DNA of 64,000 nt from Mycolicibacterium mageritense (GTDB taxonomy: Bacteria > Actinomycetota > Actinomycetes > Mycobacteriales > Mycobacteriaceae): NCBI RefSeq assembly GCF_010727475.1, contig NZ_AP022567.1:2356001-2420000 (forward strand). Direction: 5' to 3'. A program made the translations under genes and the position numbers. The notes beneath the pieces are model-generated. The model saw only the letters and a program-made list of their open reading frames with translations. It was not told the origin of the DNA and did no database searches. This document shows positions 1 to 8,307 of the stretch, one piece after another; positions within the stretch are counted from its first letter, which is position 1; each line of letters begins with the position of its first letter.

Positions 1-206
1 CCCAGTGGCTTGAAATACGCCAGCAGCGCTGCGCCGAGGCAGATCAGGACGGACAGCACGATCCCGGCGGACACGGCCCGGCTGTAGAACTGCAGCGGGT
101 CGTCGAACATCCGGGTGTCCCGGCGGACAATCGCATGCTCGACGCGGCGGAGCAGGAAGCGCCAACCGCTGACCTGCACCTTGGTGGTGAGCCGGAAACC
201 TGCCAT
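1..206 (-). CDS. eccB1: ESX-1 type VII secretion membrane protein EccB1 (N-terminal part)
   Basis: Only the first 68 codons lie in the window; the gene continues past base 1. The start is the ATG at 206, three bases after the eccA stop, so the two genes are co-transcribed. The cytoplasmic N-terminus (residues 1-45, including the conserved stretch VRRDTRMFDDPLQF) is followed by a single transmembrane helix at about residues 48-66 (VSAGIVLSVLICLGAALLAY). This matches the usual EccB layout of a short cytosolic tail, one helix and a large periplasmic domain. EccB is a core component of the ESX membrane complex with EccC, EccD and EccE. The ESX-1 assignment rests on the neighbours, because an EccB N-terminus alone does not distinguish ESX types. 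Confidence 0.93.
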   Translation of the reverse strand, partial: MAGFRLTTKVQVSGWRFLLRRVEHAIVRRDTRMFDDPLQFYSRAVSAGIVLSVLICLGAALLAYFKPL

Positions 207-209
207 CGT

Positions 210-1934
210 CTAGTCGCCGATGTTCAGGCGGCCGTGCACGGACGAGATCGCGGTGGCCATGTCCTCACCGTTGATCTCGCTGAGCTGTTCCACATCGAGG
301 CTCTCGAAGTCCATGGAGCGGGCCAGCCGCATGTCGCGGTTCTGCTCTCCGGCCTCCACCAGTTGCCGCGCGTAGCGTCCGTTGCCCGCGATGTCCAGGG
401 CCGGCTTGCCGTTGAGCCTGCGCTGACTCAGCAGCGTCGCGGCCTCATACACGCCCTTGGCGGCACCGTCGTCCAGCCACGAATCATTCGACTTGGCAAT
501 GACTTTGGCGATCTCGACGATGTCTTCTGGCGCATACGAGTCGAATTCGATCCGGGTGGCGAAGCGCGAGCGCAGACCGTCGTTGGCCTCCAGCAGGCGG
601 TCGATGTCGTTGCTGTACCCGGCGATGATCACCACAAGGCGGTCGCGGTCGTTCTCCATGCGAGCCAGCAGCGTGTCCAGGGCCTCCGTGCCGAACGGGT
701 CGGCGCGGCCGTCACGCTCCTGCACCAGGGTGTAGGCCTCGTCGATGAACAGCACGCCACCCAGCGCGCGGTCGATGGTCTTGGACGTCTTGACCGCGGA
801 TTGGCCCTCGTACTCGGCCACGAAATCCTTGCGGGAGGTCTCGACCAGCTTCGGTTCGGCGATCACCCCGAGGCCGGCCAGGATGTTGGCGACCACACGC
901 GCGATGGTGGTCTTACCCGTTCCGGGCGGACCCGCGAAGATCATGTGCTTGGACGTCTGGGCGACCTTCATGCCGCGGGCCGCGCGAATCCTGGCCATCT
1001 GGGTGGCGGCGCGGTAGGCCTCGATCTGTTCCTTGACGCGGCTCAGGCCGATCTGCCGGTCGAGTTCGGCCTGCGCCTCGGCCAGCAGCTTCTCACGGCC
1101 CGAGGTATCGGCCACCACGCTCTTCGGATCCCACGGATCCTTACGGGCGGCGATCTGCTCGGCAGTGGTGGTCTCCAGTCGGTAGTTCGGATCCCGCAGC
1201 GCGGCAGTGACTTTCGGCTCCGGATAGTTTGCCTGCAGCCATTCCAGCAGCACCTGGGCCGACTCGTCGTTGCCCTGCGCGCGGCGGGCCATGGCCAGGT
1301 ACCACGCGATAGCCGGTGCGCACGCCTGGGCCACCGGGGTGTCGTTGGCGGCGTGCAGCCGCCGGTCGGCCTCGGTGAACAGACCGAGGTTGGCCGCCGC
1401 GACACCGTGTGCCACACCGGCTGCCGCGGCCAGGAATTTGTCCTGCCACGCCTCGGCACCGCGGACCTGATCGATCACGTCGGTCCAGCGCTGCGCCTCG
1501 GCGTAGATGACGGCCTTGATCCAGGACACCAGGTACTCCGAGCCACCGGTCGGGGCGTCTTCGAGCGCCTCCATGGCATCGGCGTAATTGCCTTCTTTGG
1601 CCTCCTGGACCGCGAAGCCCATCGTGATGGCCAGCGGCGAGTTGATCGGATAGCTGATGTCACGGCCGAACATGCCGCCGATGGGAATCCGCGCGTTGAG
1701 GCTGATCATCGGAACCTCAGCGGCGCCCGCGAGCTGGCCGAAGTTCGACCGCGAGTACCAGGCACGGAACATCGTCACCCGATCGGTGTCGCCGCACCGG
1801 ATCCGGCCGACCCAGGCGTCGCACGCAGACTCGTCGTAATTCGTTATCTCGGTGAACAATTCGAGTGCGCGGGCCGGCGAACCGGCGAGCATGCCGACCG
1901 CGCTGCCGAACATCCCTGCGAGATGATCAACCAT
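210..1934 (-). CDS. eccA1: ESX-1 AAA+ ATPase EccA1
   Basis: The 574-residue product matches the usual length of about 573 for EccA1. The N-terminal half (residues 1-280) is an alpha-helical TPR-like domain, and the C-terminal half is a CbxX/CfqX-type AAA+ domain. Walker A is seen at about residues 333-341 (GPPGTGKTT) and Walker B at about 390-397 (GVLFIDEAY). A conserved Arg-rich sensor region follows (LRSRFATRIEF). EccA is a cytosolic ATPase that acts on ESX substrates or their chaperones. The start ATG at 1934 overlaps the espH stop by 8 bases, and the stop lies three bases before eccB1, so the gene is translationally embedded in the esp/ecc operon. A second long open frame on the plus strand over this gene is a codon-bias shadow. 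Confidence 0.97.
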   Translation of the reverse strand: MVDHLAGMFGSAVGMLAGSPARALELFTEITNYDESACDAWVGRIRCGDTDRVTMFRAWYSRSNFGQLAGAAEVPMISLNARIPIGGMFGRDISYPINSPLAITMGFAVQEAKEGNYADAMEALEDAPTGGSEYLVSWIKAVIYAEAQRWTDVIDQVRGAEAWQDKFLAAAAGVAHGVAAANLGLFTEADRRLHAANDTPVAQACAPAIAWYLAMARRAQGNDESAQVLLEWLQANYPEPKVTAALRDPNYRLETTTAEQIAARKDPWDPKSVVADTSGREKLLAEAQAELDRQIGLSRVKEQIEAYRAATQMARIRAARGMKVAQTSKHMIFAGPPGTGKTTIARVVANILAGLGVIAEPKLVETSRKDFVAEYEGQSAVKTSKTIDRALGGVLFIDEAYTLVQERDGRADPFGTEALDTLLARMENDRDRLVVIIAGYSNDIDRLLEANDGLRSRFATRIEFDSYAPEDIVEIAKVIAKSNDSWLDDGAAKGVYEAATLLSQRRLNGKPALDIAGNGRYARQLVEAGEQNRDMRLARSMDFESLDVEQLSEINGEDMATAISSVHGRLNIGD

Positions 1935-2472
1935 TGTTCACTCCGTAACGGGTTGCGAAGACCTGTGCGCGAGCCGAATCCGCCTGCTCCGGCGAAGGCA
2001 GCTTCAGCTCGCGGTTGAGAAATTCCCGGGTGTCGACGTCGTCGTGTCCGTGGGTGCGCATGCCTTCGAGCATCACGGCGTACTGCGCTGATCTGGCGTC
2101 CTGAGCGGCCAAGTCGGCGATCACCAGGATCTCGTCGGCCAGCTCGGCCTCGGACATGTTGACCGCCTTCGGCGACAGTTCGATGTGCTGTACGCGGCCG
2201 TCCAGGTACGTCGTCACCGTGACGGTCCCCGGCGGGTTCGTGACCGTGAAGACCGGGACGGCCGGCTCCTCGTCGTCTTCCGGCTCGTGGAACGCGTCGA
2301 GCCCGGAGTCGACCTCATCGGCAGCGTCGGGCACCGGCCCGCTGACCGCGTCCAGCGCGCTCAACCCCGAGTCGTCGTCGGAATCCTCAGCCGGGTACCC
2401 GTAGTCCAGCGCTGAAAGGCCGTCGTAACCGTCGTTTTCGTCGTCCTCGTCGTAGGGCGGAAAGTCACCCAC
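1927..2472 (-). CDS. espH: ESX-1 chaperone-like protein EspH
   Basis: The product has 181 residues from a GTG start at 2472. This start was chosen because translation begins directly with the acidic EspH-type N-terminus (GDFPPYDEDDEN) 13 bases after the espG1 stop. The first about 75 residues are very rich in Asp and Glu. The C-terminal half (from VFTVTNPPGTVTVTTYLDGR) is the conserved EspH/DUF2694-type beta-rich domain. In M. marinum EspH is known to be needed for stability or export of EspE and EspF, whose genes lie just upstream here. The ATG alternatives further upstream would run into espG1. The stop overlaps the eccA1 start by 8 bases. Confidence 0.9.
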   Translation of the reverse strand: MGDFPPYDEDDENDGYDGLSALDYGYPAEDSDDDSGLSALDAVSGPVPDAADEVDSGLDAFHEPEDDEEPAVPVFTVTNPPGTVTVTTYLDGRVQHIELSPKAVNMSEAELADEILVIADLAAQDARSAQYAVMLEGMRTHGHDDVDTREFLNRELKLPSPEQADSARAQVFATRYGVNNG

Positions 2473-2485
2473 GTGGCGGCCTCTT

Positions 2486-3334
2486 TCAGTGCAGATAGGA
2501 ACTGTCGGTGTCGGTCTTGTCGAACCACGATCCGGACGGCAGGAACTCCACCAGTCCGTCGAGGGCGCGTTGCAGGTTTTCCGGGGTACCGGACAGGAAG
2601 CTGCCGTACAGCTCGCCGTTGACCCGCCGCGGGATCGACACGATCCGCCCTTGCTTGGAGTCCAGCACGCCGGCGGCGACATCGACCTGCGACGTGGTTC
2701 CGCCCGGATGGCGTTCGGTCGCGACGAGTTCCACCCAGCCCTCGGGTTCGGAGATGATGTTCGCGTAGACCCGCGCCGACGTCGGCGGAATGCCATACCC
2801 GGTCAGCTGCTCGGCGGTGGTGCACTTGGCCAAGGTGGCCGCGACGCCGGTCAGCGGCTCCACGCTGGCCGGATTGCCAGGACCGAGCACGGTCATCACC
2901 ATGCCGGCCAGCCCAACCTGCGGCGCCACCCGCTGCAACACCAGCATCTCGTTGTCTCGTGCGCACACGACATGTCGGTCCCCCTTACGACACACCACGA
3001 ACCGGATCATCTTGCCACCCAGATCACGGCGCCACCAGCGGCCCTCGATGATTCGGTCAGGCCTGCTGAGGGTGTCGAGCATGGCGGCCACCTCGGGATG
3101 CGGTTCGCCGAACACGGTCAGCACACCCTGCGCAGTGAGATCCCGCTCGACCTGCTCCCACACCACCTTGCGCAGATCGGGCTGTGGGATGTTCAGCCGG
3201 ATGCCGAGTGACGGCGGAAAGTCGAGCAACCCAAGCTTGTCGGCGACCACCAGGACGCCATCGATGGTCAGCTCGACGCCGACGACATCGTCGTAATGCA
3301 CTGCGTCAGTGTGAGTGCTGAATCCAGAAGTCAT
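2486..3334 (-). CDS. espG1: ESX-1 PE/PPE chaperone EspG1
   Basis: The 282-residue product is the usual size for the EspG family (about 280-290). It begins MTSGFSTHTDAVHYDDVVGVELTIDG in pieces typical of EspG: an N-terminal strand pair, a central mixed alpha/beta fold and a C-terminal repeat of that fold. EspG proteins are cytosolic chaperones that bind the hydrophobic tip of PE-PPE heterodimers and keep them competent for export by their own ESX system. The gene lies six bases after espF and 13 bases before espH in the same operon. Its position between espF and espH is the conserved ESX-1 order, which supports the '1' in the name. Confidence 0.94.
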   Translation of the reverse strand: MTSGFSTHTDAVHYDDVVGVELTIDGVLVVADKLGLLDFPPSLGIRLNIPQPDLRKVVWEQVERDLTAQGVLTVFGEPHPEVAAMLDTLSRPDRIIEGRWWRRDLGGKMIRFVVCRKGDRHVVCARDNEMLVLQRVAPQVGLAGMVMTVLGPGNPASVEPLTGVAATLAKCTTAEQLTGYGIPPTSARVYANIISEPEGWVELVATERHPGGTTSQVDVAAGVLDSKQGRIVSIPRRVNGELYGSFLSGTPENLQRALDGLVEFLPSGSWFDKTDTDSSYLH

Positions 3335-3340
3335 CGGTGC

Positions 3341-3664
3341 CTACCTCGAACGATGTCGGAAACAATCGGCCATCCGGGCGGCGTGGGCCGCGTCGGTCTG
3401 GTCGTAGGTGGCCGCGGCGGCGGTCAGGCGCCGGCTCAAGCCGTGCGATACCCGCGCGACGCTGTCACCGGCAGCCCGGCGAGCGCACACGGCGGCTGCC
3501 ACCGCACCTGCCGTCGACCACGAGATCGGCCCGTGCGTCCGGTGCACCGACGTGTCGACGTCTGCGACCGCGGCTGTTGCCGTCGTCAACTCGGCGCACG
3601 CCTGCCCCTGTTTGGCCGACAGCTCGCGCAAATGGGCAGTTGTCACCCGCAAATCACCCGACAC
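3341..3664 (-). CDS. espF: ESX-1 secretion-associated protein EspF (EspC-like WXG100-type fold)
   Basis: This 107-residue helical protein fits the EspC/EspF family (type VII secretion target, DUF2580). It has a long N-terminal helix (residues 1-45), a turn around SWSTAGAV in the WxG position and a second helix. It carries a YxxxD export motif near the C-terminus (Y-D-Q-T-D in the stretch ATYDQTDAAH). EspF proteins are co-secreted with EspE by ESX-1. The gene lies 32 bases after espE and 6 bases before espG1. It starts at the ATG at 3664, the only good start giving this family length. Confidence 0.88.
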   Translation of the reverse strand: MSGDLRVTTAHLRELSAKQGQACAELTTATAAVADVDTSVHRTHGPISWSTAGAVAAAVCARRAAGDSVARVSHGLSRRLTAAAATYDQTDAAHAARMADCFRHRSR

Positions 3665-3696
3665 GAAGATCCCCTCGATCCCTATCCTGCTCTAAT

Positions 3697-4956
3697 TTAA
3701 CCGCGACGGGAACGCGCGGCTGACCCTGTTCCGAAATCCTCGAGCATTTGCCCCGGTGACCACCCGGCACCGGCAATGCTGCCCGCGGACAAATCCGGCG
3801 GCAACGTCTTCGCTGGATCGTCCGGTACGCGCGCAGTTTCGTCGGTCGGCGCATTCGCTCCACCCGCGTCGCCGCCATTTCCGGCGGGTTTTTCGGGATT
3901 CTCCGGCGCCGTCTCCTCGCCGTGCGGTTTGTCCTCGTCAGGTGCCTTGTGCGGTTCTTCGCGCGCGGCCCGCTCGCGCTTTTCTTCGGCGCCGGCATCG
4001 AGCGCGGCGGGGTCCGGGGTCAGACCGCCGGATTCGGTGGCGCCCTGGACTGCCTGGGTCGCGGCCTGCGTGGCCATCTGCAGTGCCTGCGCGGCGCCCT
4101 GCGTGATGCCGCCGAGGATTCCGCCGATCGGCGCGAGGATCGCGCCGATCAGCCCTGAGACCATGCCCGCCACTTCGGCGCCACCGCCGGCCGGGCTCGC
4201 GGGTGCGGCCTCCGACGGCATGGCAGACGGCGGGACGGGAGCACCTTGTCCCTGGCGCGGCACGGAACCCGGGGCCGGACCGGCAGCAGGCGGCGCCGCC
4301 GGCTCACCGGCACGCGGGGCGCCGACCTCGTCGTCTGGATCCTCATCTGGCTCGCCGAATTCGTCGGCGACCGCGAGATACTGCCGCACCGCCGTCTGCA
4401 GTTCGGTGGCGTTCGCGTCGGCGTTGCCCTGCATGGTCAAGAGATGGTCGGTCGAGTTCCCGAGCGCCTTGGTCACCATCGCGATCTCTGCCGCGGTCTT
4501 CGCGCTCCCGCCGTCAGGGATCCCGGCCAGCGACGTGGTGACCACGCCCATGTCAGTGAGCCAGTCCGCCTGGCCGTCCAAATCCCTTCGGGTGGCGGCG
4601 ATTTGACCCGATTCGCGGGCCAACACGGACGCCACGATGCGGTCCGCGGCGATGATCGCCCGGGTTCTGCCCAACTGGCCGTGGTTGCGGTCGGCGTACG
4701 TGCCGGAGGCACCGCCGTCCCAGTCGGCCGCGGGGAACGCGTCGCTCAAGATCGCGCCGGCGGCATCGAGCCGATCGGCACCGGCACCGAACCCTTCACC
4801 GGTCTCAGGATCGCCGAGACCGGTCGTGAGTCGCATGTTTTCGATGACGTGCAGGCCCGCGGCAACGATGGGACTCTCGGCCGACGGCGCCGTATGCCCC
4901 GTAACACTCCCGGTGACACCTTTGCCACCGCCGGCAATTTCCCCCGCCAAAACCAT
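3697..4956 (-). CDS. espE: ESX-1 secreted protein EspE
   Basis: The 419-residue product is first in the esp-ecc operon. The start ATG at 4956 has an AGGGAC ribosome-binding site about 8 bases upstream. Residues 1-185 are a helical EspE/EspC-like domain (IVAAGLHVIENMRLTTGLG). A proline/alanine-rich acidic linker follows (about 200-265), then a glycine/alanine-rich hydrophobic segment (about 268-310: GMVSGLIGAILAPIGGILGG). The C-terminal tail is highly charged, rich in Glu, Lys and Pro. This matches EspE, a substrate of ESX-1 exported with EspF and found at the cell surface. The hydrophobic segment looks amphiphilic rather than a normal membrane anchor. Confidence 0.88.
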   Translation of the reverse strand: MVLAGEIAGGGKGVTGSVTGHTAPSAESPIVAAGLHVIENMRLTTGLGDPETGEGFGAGADRLDAAGAILSDAFPAADWDGGASGTYADRNHGQLGRTRAIIAADRIVASVLARESGQIAATRRDLDGQADWLTDMGVVTTSLAGIPDGGSAKTAAEIAMVTKALGNSTDHLLTMQGNADANATELQTAVRQYLAVADEFGEPDEDPDDEVGAPRAGEPAAPPAAGPAPGSVPRQGQGAPVPPSAMPSEAAPASPAGGGAEVAGMVSGLIGAILAPIGGILGGITQGAAQALQMATQAATQAVQGATESGGLTPDPAALDAGAEEKRERAAREEPHKAPDEDKPHGEETAPENPEKPAGNGGDAGGANAPTDETARVPDDPAKTLPPDLSAGSIAGAGWSPGQMLEDFGTGSAARSRRG

Positions 4957-5323
4957 GCCTCAGTCCCTTCGCCGGATCCGACGTTACCAGCGCTGAGCAG
5001 GCCTTCTGTGCACCAATTCACCCGTCCCGCACGCCCTGGAAACGCGGCGGTATTCGGCTGGCCACGGCGTCATGAGCTGTAGGTATGCGGCCGGACGTAA
5101 CCGTGCACCGAGCCGGTGGAGCCGGAGCACGCAGCGCGCAGCCACCGCGCGTCGCGGACGGGCGCATCCGTCGTGAGCTCCGGCGCGGGCGGCCTCGCGG
5201 ATTATTTGCCACCGCGCAAGGCACGCACCGCGGCTGCCGAGATGTGATGGTGTAGTCGATACTTGAGGACGGTCGAGATTCCCAGCTACATGACTTCGTC
5301 TGACTTTCTGAGGAGATTTTGCC
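4957..5323. promoter_or_regulatory. Divergent intergenic region between espE and the EspI-like gene
   Basis: This 367-base stretch must contain the promoter of the minus-strand esp-ecc operon and of the plus-strand ATPase gene. The ATPase gene has a clear ribosome-binding site (GAGGAGA at about 5311-5317) before its GTG at 5324. A TTGAGG at 5263-5268 lies in a plausible -35 position, but I see no convincing -10 partner. No strong palindrome was found. Regulators such as PhoP, EspR or WhiB6 act on this type of region in other mycobacteria, but no site can be assigned by eye. Confidence 0.5.
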
Positions 5324-6751
5324 GTGAGCGACCGCGACGACAACCTGCGCAGAGAGCTCGGCTGGACGGAATCGGAGGAAACGGACTTCGAACCGGACAC
5401 CGGGCCGACCAGGGCACCGCGCCGGGCTCCCGAACCGCCCCCGCCGCCCATCCCCGGGCGGCCGCCGGTCGACTTCGTGCCGTCGAAATCTGCGACCGAC
5501 ACGGACAACCACGACCCCGACGGCCCCGAGGCGCAACCGACGTCGTTCCGCGACGGCGATCGGGGCCGCACCACCTTTCGTGAGCCTGCTCAACATCCGC
5601 AGCCGCCGCTACCGCCGGTGCCGGAGCCTGCGCGTCCGGACGACCACCAGTGGGAACAGCAGGCGAACTGGCCGATGCCGCAGCAGCGGCCACCGGCCCC
5701 GCCACCGCAACCGTACCACCCGGCGCCCGGATCCCCTTGGCCCGCAGAAGGTTTCGCGCCGCAAGCCGGCGGTCAAGCCCCGCCCGCACCCCCTGGCCCA
5801 CCGACGTCGTATGCCGACCGCATCAGGGTCAACGACCTGGTCCCGCCCAAGCGCCAGCCCCCGGCCGGTGGCTGGCGGCTGCTGGTCTACAAGGCGAGCT
5901 TCGGCCTGATCAACCCCGGTCCGTCGGCCGACGACATCCGGCAGGCCGAACTGGAAGCCAAGATCAAGGGCGTGCTGCGCGGCCACTACAAGATCGGTGT
6001 GATGGGCAAGGGCGGCGTCGGCAAGACGACGGTCTCGGCGAGTATCGGGTCGGTGTTCGCCGAGCTGCGTCAGGACGACCGCGTGGTGGCGATCGACGCC
6101 GACACGGCGTTCGGCAAGCTGGGCAGCCGTGTCGACCCGCGCGCCCAGGGGTCGTACTGGGAGCTCGCCACCGACAAGCACCTCGACACGTTCGCCGACG
6201 TCCGCAGCCGCGTCGGCAACAACGCGGCCGGCCTGTTCGTCCTCGCGGGCGAGGGCACTCCGGCCCGCCGCCGGGTGCTCGACGCGGCGATCTACCGCGA
6301 GGCCACCACCCGGCTGGACCGCCACTTCTCGATCTCGGTGGTGGACTGCAGCTCGACGATGGATTCGCCGGTCACACAAGAGGTGCTGCGGGATCTCGAC
6401 GCGCTGATCGTGGTGTCGTCACCGTGGGTCGACGGCGCCGCAGCCGCGGGCCAGACACTGGACTGGCTTGCCGCGCGCGGGATGACGGGCCTGCTGCAAC
6501 GGACCATCGTGGTGCTCAACGACTCCGACGGCCACGCCGACAAGCGCACGCGATCGATCCTGGCGCAGCAGTTCGCCGGGCAGGGGCAGGTCGTCGTCGA
6601 GGTTCCGTTCGACGGTCACCTGCGGCCGGGCGGCGTCATCGACGGCACGCGTGAGATGACACCCGCCGCCAGGAGGCGCTTCCTGGAAATCGCGGCGGCC
6701 CTGGCCGACCACTTTCCGTCGCAGGACGATCGCAGCCGCGACCGGCACTGA
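5324..6751 (+). CDS. MinD/ParA-like P-loop ATPase with proline-rich N-terminus (EspI-like)
   Basis: The 475-residue product starts at a GTG (5324) preceded by GAGGAGATTTTGCC. Residues 1-165 are disordered and rich in Pro, Gln and Asp. Residues about 215-465 form a SIMIBI-class MinD/ParA ATPase with a deviant Walker A (GKGGVGKTT at about residues 228-236) and conserved DADTAFG and DCSSTMDSP segments. The layout of a proline-rich tail plus a MinD-like domain is that of EspI, an ESX-1-associated protein linked to ATP-level control of secretion in M. tuberculosis. Here it sits upstream of espE rather than in the esxBA-eccD part of the locus, so it may be a second paralogue. It is divergent from espE and convergent with the XRE gene, whose stop is 8 bases away. 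Confidence 0.82.
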   Translation: MSDRDDNLRRELGWTESEETDFEPDTGPTRAPRRAPEPPPPPIPGRPPVDFVPSKSATDTDNHDPDGPEAQPTSFRDGDRGRTTFREPAQHPQPPLPPVPEPARPDDHQWEQQANWPMPQQRPPAPPPQPYHPAPGSPWPAEGFAPQAGGQAPPAPPGPPTSYADRIRVNDLVPPKRQPPAGGWRLLVYKASFGLINPGPSADDIRQAELEAKIKGVLRGHYKIGVMGKGGVGKTTVSASIGSVFAELRQDDRVVAIDADTAFGKLGSRVDPRAQGSYWELATDKHLDTFADVRSRVGNNAAGLFVLAGEGTPARRRVLDAAIYREATTRLDRHFSISVVDCSSTMDSPVTQEVLRDLDALIVVSSPWVDGAAAAGQTLDWLAARGMTGLLQRTIVVLNDSDGHADKRTRSILAQQFAGQGQVVVEVPFDGHLRPGGVIDGTREMTPAARRRFLEIAAALADHFPSQDDRSRDRH

Positions 6752-6759
6752 CGCCGTGC

Positions 6760-7557
6760 TCAGCGCATCGCGCTGAGCAACGCCTCGATCGCGAAGACGG
6801 CCGCGGCGTCGACGGGGTATTCCGCCTCGGCGGCGGCGACCGCATCCTCGGGAACGCCTGCGGCCTGCGCCATCTCACCGATCGTCAGATTGGCGCGCCT
6901 GCGCGCGGCGTACAACCGCTGGCCTATCGTGGCCCCCGGCGCCTCGGCAGCCTTCATGGTCAGTTCGTCGATCTGATGGCGCACCGCACTCAACGCCTTG
7001 ATCAACGCCGGCGTGACCTGGCTGAGCCGGGCCGCCCTCGACGCGACCGCCTCGAGTTGACGCAGATCGCCGAGGATGGCCGTCACGCGTGAGGTGTAGT
7101 CCGGGTCGGTGGCGGGCGGCATCACGTCGATGGTCGAACTGAGCGTGTTGGCCGCGGTCAGCACCGCTTGGGCGATCAACGGCACCTCGGCCTCTGTCGG
7201 AACGTCGGAGGTGTCCTCGGGTTCGACAGGCGGCGGGGTCGCGGCGGGCGGCACCGCGGCCGGCGGCGGAACGGGCGGGCCGGGTGCCGGCACGGGGACG
7301 GGCGCCCCTTGCCTGAGCCGGGCGATGGTGCCGGGCGGCCAGCGCAGTACCTCTTCGAGCTTCAGCCGCGTGCGCTCACGTGGCCAGCTGCGGCCCTTTT
7401 CGAACGCGATCAGAGCGCCCGCGTTGATGATGCCGTCGGCGGCAAGACTGCGTTGGCTGATGTCGAGTTCACGACGCCGAGCGGCTGCTGCGGCCCCCGC
7501 CCGGAGCAGGCCTACGTCGAACTCACCGGTCGCGAGATCGTATTCCGCGTCGGTCAT
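6760..7557 (-). CDS. Putative regulator with two XRE-type helix-turn-helix domains
   Basis: The 265-residue product has an N-terminal XRE-like helix-turn-helix at about residues 15-75 (LLRAGAAAAARRRELDISQR then INAGALIAFEKGRSWP). A Pro-rich linker follows (about 85-115), then a helical middle part (130-205). A second XRE-like motif lies at the C-terminus (about residues 208-262: IGQRLYAARRRANLTIGEMA, then AGVPEDAVAAAE). Two terminal DNA-binding domains in one chain are uncommon and suggest bridging of separated sites. The gene is divergent from whiB6 across a 382-base region full of short repeated elements that could be its operators. I do not recognise a named orthologue; EspR is a different, shorter protein. 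Confidence 0.72.
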   Translation of the reverse strand: MTDAEYDLATGEFDVGLLRAGAAAAARRRELDISQRSLAADGIINAGALIAFEKGRSWPRERTRLKLEEVLRWPPGTIARLRQGAPVPVPAPGPPVPPPAAVPPAATPPPVEPEDTSDVPTEAEVPLIAQAVLTAANTLSSTIDVMPPATDPDYTSRVTAILGDLRQLEAVASRAARLSQVTPALIKALSAVRHQIDELTMKAAEAPGATIGQRLYAARRRANLTIGEMAQAAGVPEDAVAAAEAEYPVDAAAVFAIEALLSAMR

Positions 7558-7939
7558 CTGGGGATGGTCCTCGCTGACGTTGACTCTGCGTTCGACCGCC
7601 CGGGAGCGGCGATCAGGATTGTATTAAGTCTAATCCTAACCGCAGCACCGCTACGCCTGTGGCACGTAGTTTTCTCGCCGGTAACGGCATCGCTACGGCT
7701 GTTCCGTAGCGCGTAACCGAACCATCGCTACGGATGTGACGCGTGTCGCGAGCCCGCGTTCACGAGCTGTTTACCCAGGTAGGAACGCATGAGTAGTTCT
7801 ACGCTTGCACTGGCCAGCCAACCGTTACGTAGCGCCGCAACAGTTTTTCTTTCACCAAACTGTTGCACTGCTACGGTTCTTGCTATAGCGTTCCCCTCAA
7901 CGCGGTACACACCGCAACCGTCCTTCAAAGGAGCGACCC
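7558..7939. promoter_or_regulatory. Control region between the XRE gene and whiB6 with a CTACG/CGTAG array
   Basis: The divergent region holds eight copies of the pentamer CTACG or its complement CGTAG within 7651-7875, at 7651, 7665, 7693, 7705, 7728, 7799, 7828 and 7871. Two pairs are inverted: 7651/7665 and 7693/7705. The second pair extends to a perfect palindrome. For whiB6, TTGCAC (7863-7868) and TATAGC within TGCTATAGC (7884-7889) form a possible promoter 50 bases before the ATG. For the XRE gene, a minus-strand TACAAT (7618-7623) is a good -10. The array lies between these two promoters. Confidence 0.6.
7691..7711. promoter_or_regulatory. Perfect inverted repeat, probable operator
   Basis: Arms CGCTACGG (7691-7698) and CCGTAGCG (7704-7711) are exact complements separated by the five bases CTGTT. 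A further copy of the same arm, CGCTACGG, lies at 7726-7733, and near copies occur at 7649, 7828 and 7870. The spacing and repetition are what is expected for a dimeric regulator that binds several half-sites in the whiB6/XRE control region. Confidence 0.6.
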
Positions 7940-8236
7940 ATGACTGCAGCACTGATGGCTAACGGAATCCCGGTCGGCGTGTGCGTCGCGGACCCGGAAC
8001 GCTGGACCGGCACGCCCGACGAGCAGGCCAAGGTCATCTGCCGCGAATGCCCTCGCCGCTGGCTGTGCGCCCGCGAGGCCTGTGAACTGCCCAAGGCTGA
8101 AGGCCTGTGGGCCGGGATCATGGTTCCCGAGGGCGGCCGTGGCCGCACCTTCGCGCTCAAGCAGCTGCGCTCGCTGGCCGAGCGCAACGGCTACCCGGTC
8201 CGCGAAACCCGCCGGATCTTCCCGGACGCAGCCTGA
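7940..8236 (+). CDS. whiB6: WhiB-family iron-sulfur regulator WhiB6
   Basis: The 98-residue product has the four WhiB cysteines at C15, C34, C37 and C43 (C-x18-C-x2-C-x5-C), which bind a 4Fe-4S cluster. The beta-turn motif is GLWAGIMVPEG in place of the common G[V/I]WGG. A basic C-terminal segment for DNA contact follows. The start ATG at 7940 has AAAGGAG seven bases before it. WhiB6 is a redox and nitric-oxide sensor that controls ESX-1 genes in mycobacteria, and its gene lies near espE in M. tuberculosis as here. The upstream region carries a dense array of short inverted elements. Confidence 0.9.
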   Translation: MTAALMANGIPVGVCVADPERWTGTPDEQAKVICRECPRRWLCAREACELPKAEGLWAGIMVPEGGRGRTFALKQLRSLAERNGYPVRETRRIFPDAA

Positions 8237-8307
8237 TCTTCCGCCCTCTCACTGCCGCATACGAGGGGACGGCGGCGGGAGGGCACGCTCCAAACGGGGG
8301 AGGAATA

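Noticed and set aside
135..2018. Long plus-strand open frame (627 codons) over eccA1
   Set aside because: It mirrors the codon bias of eccA1 on the other strand and has no domain resemblance. EccA1 has clear Walker motifs.
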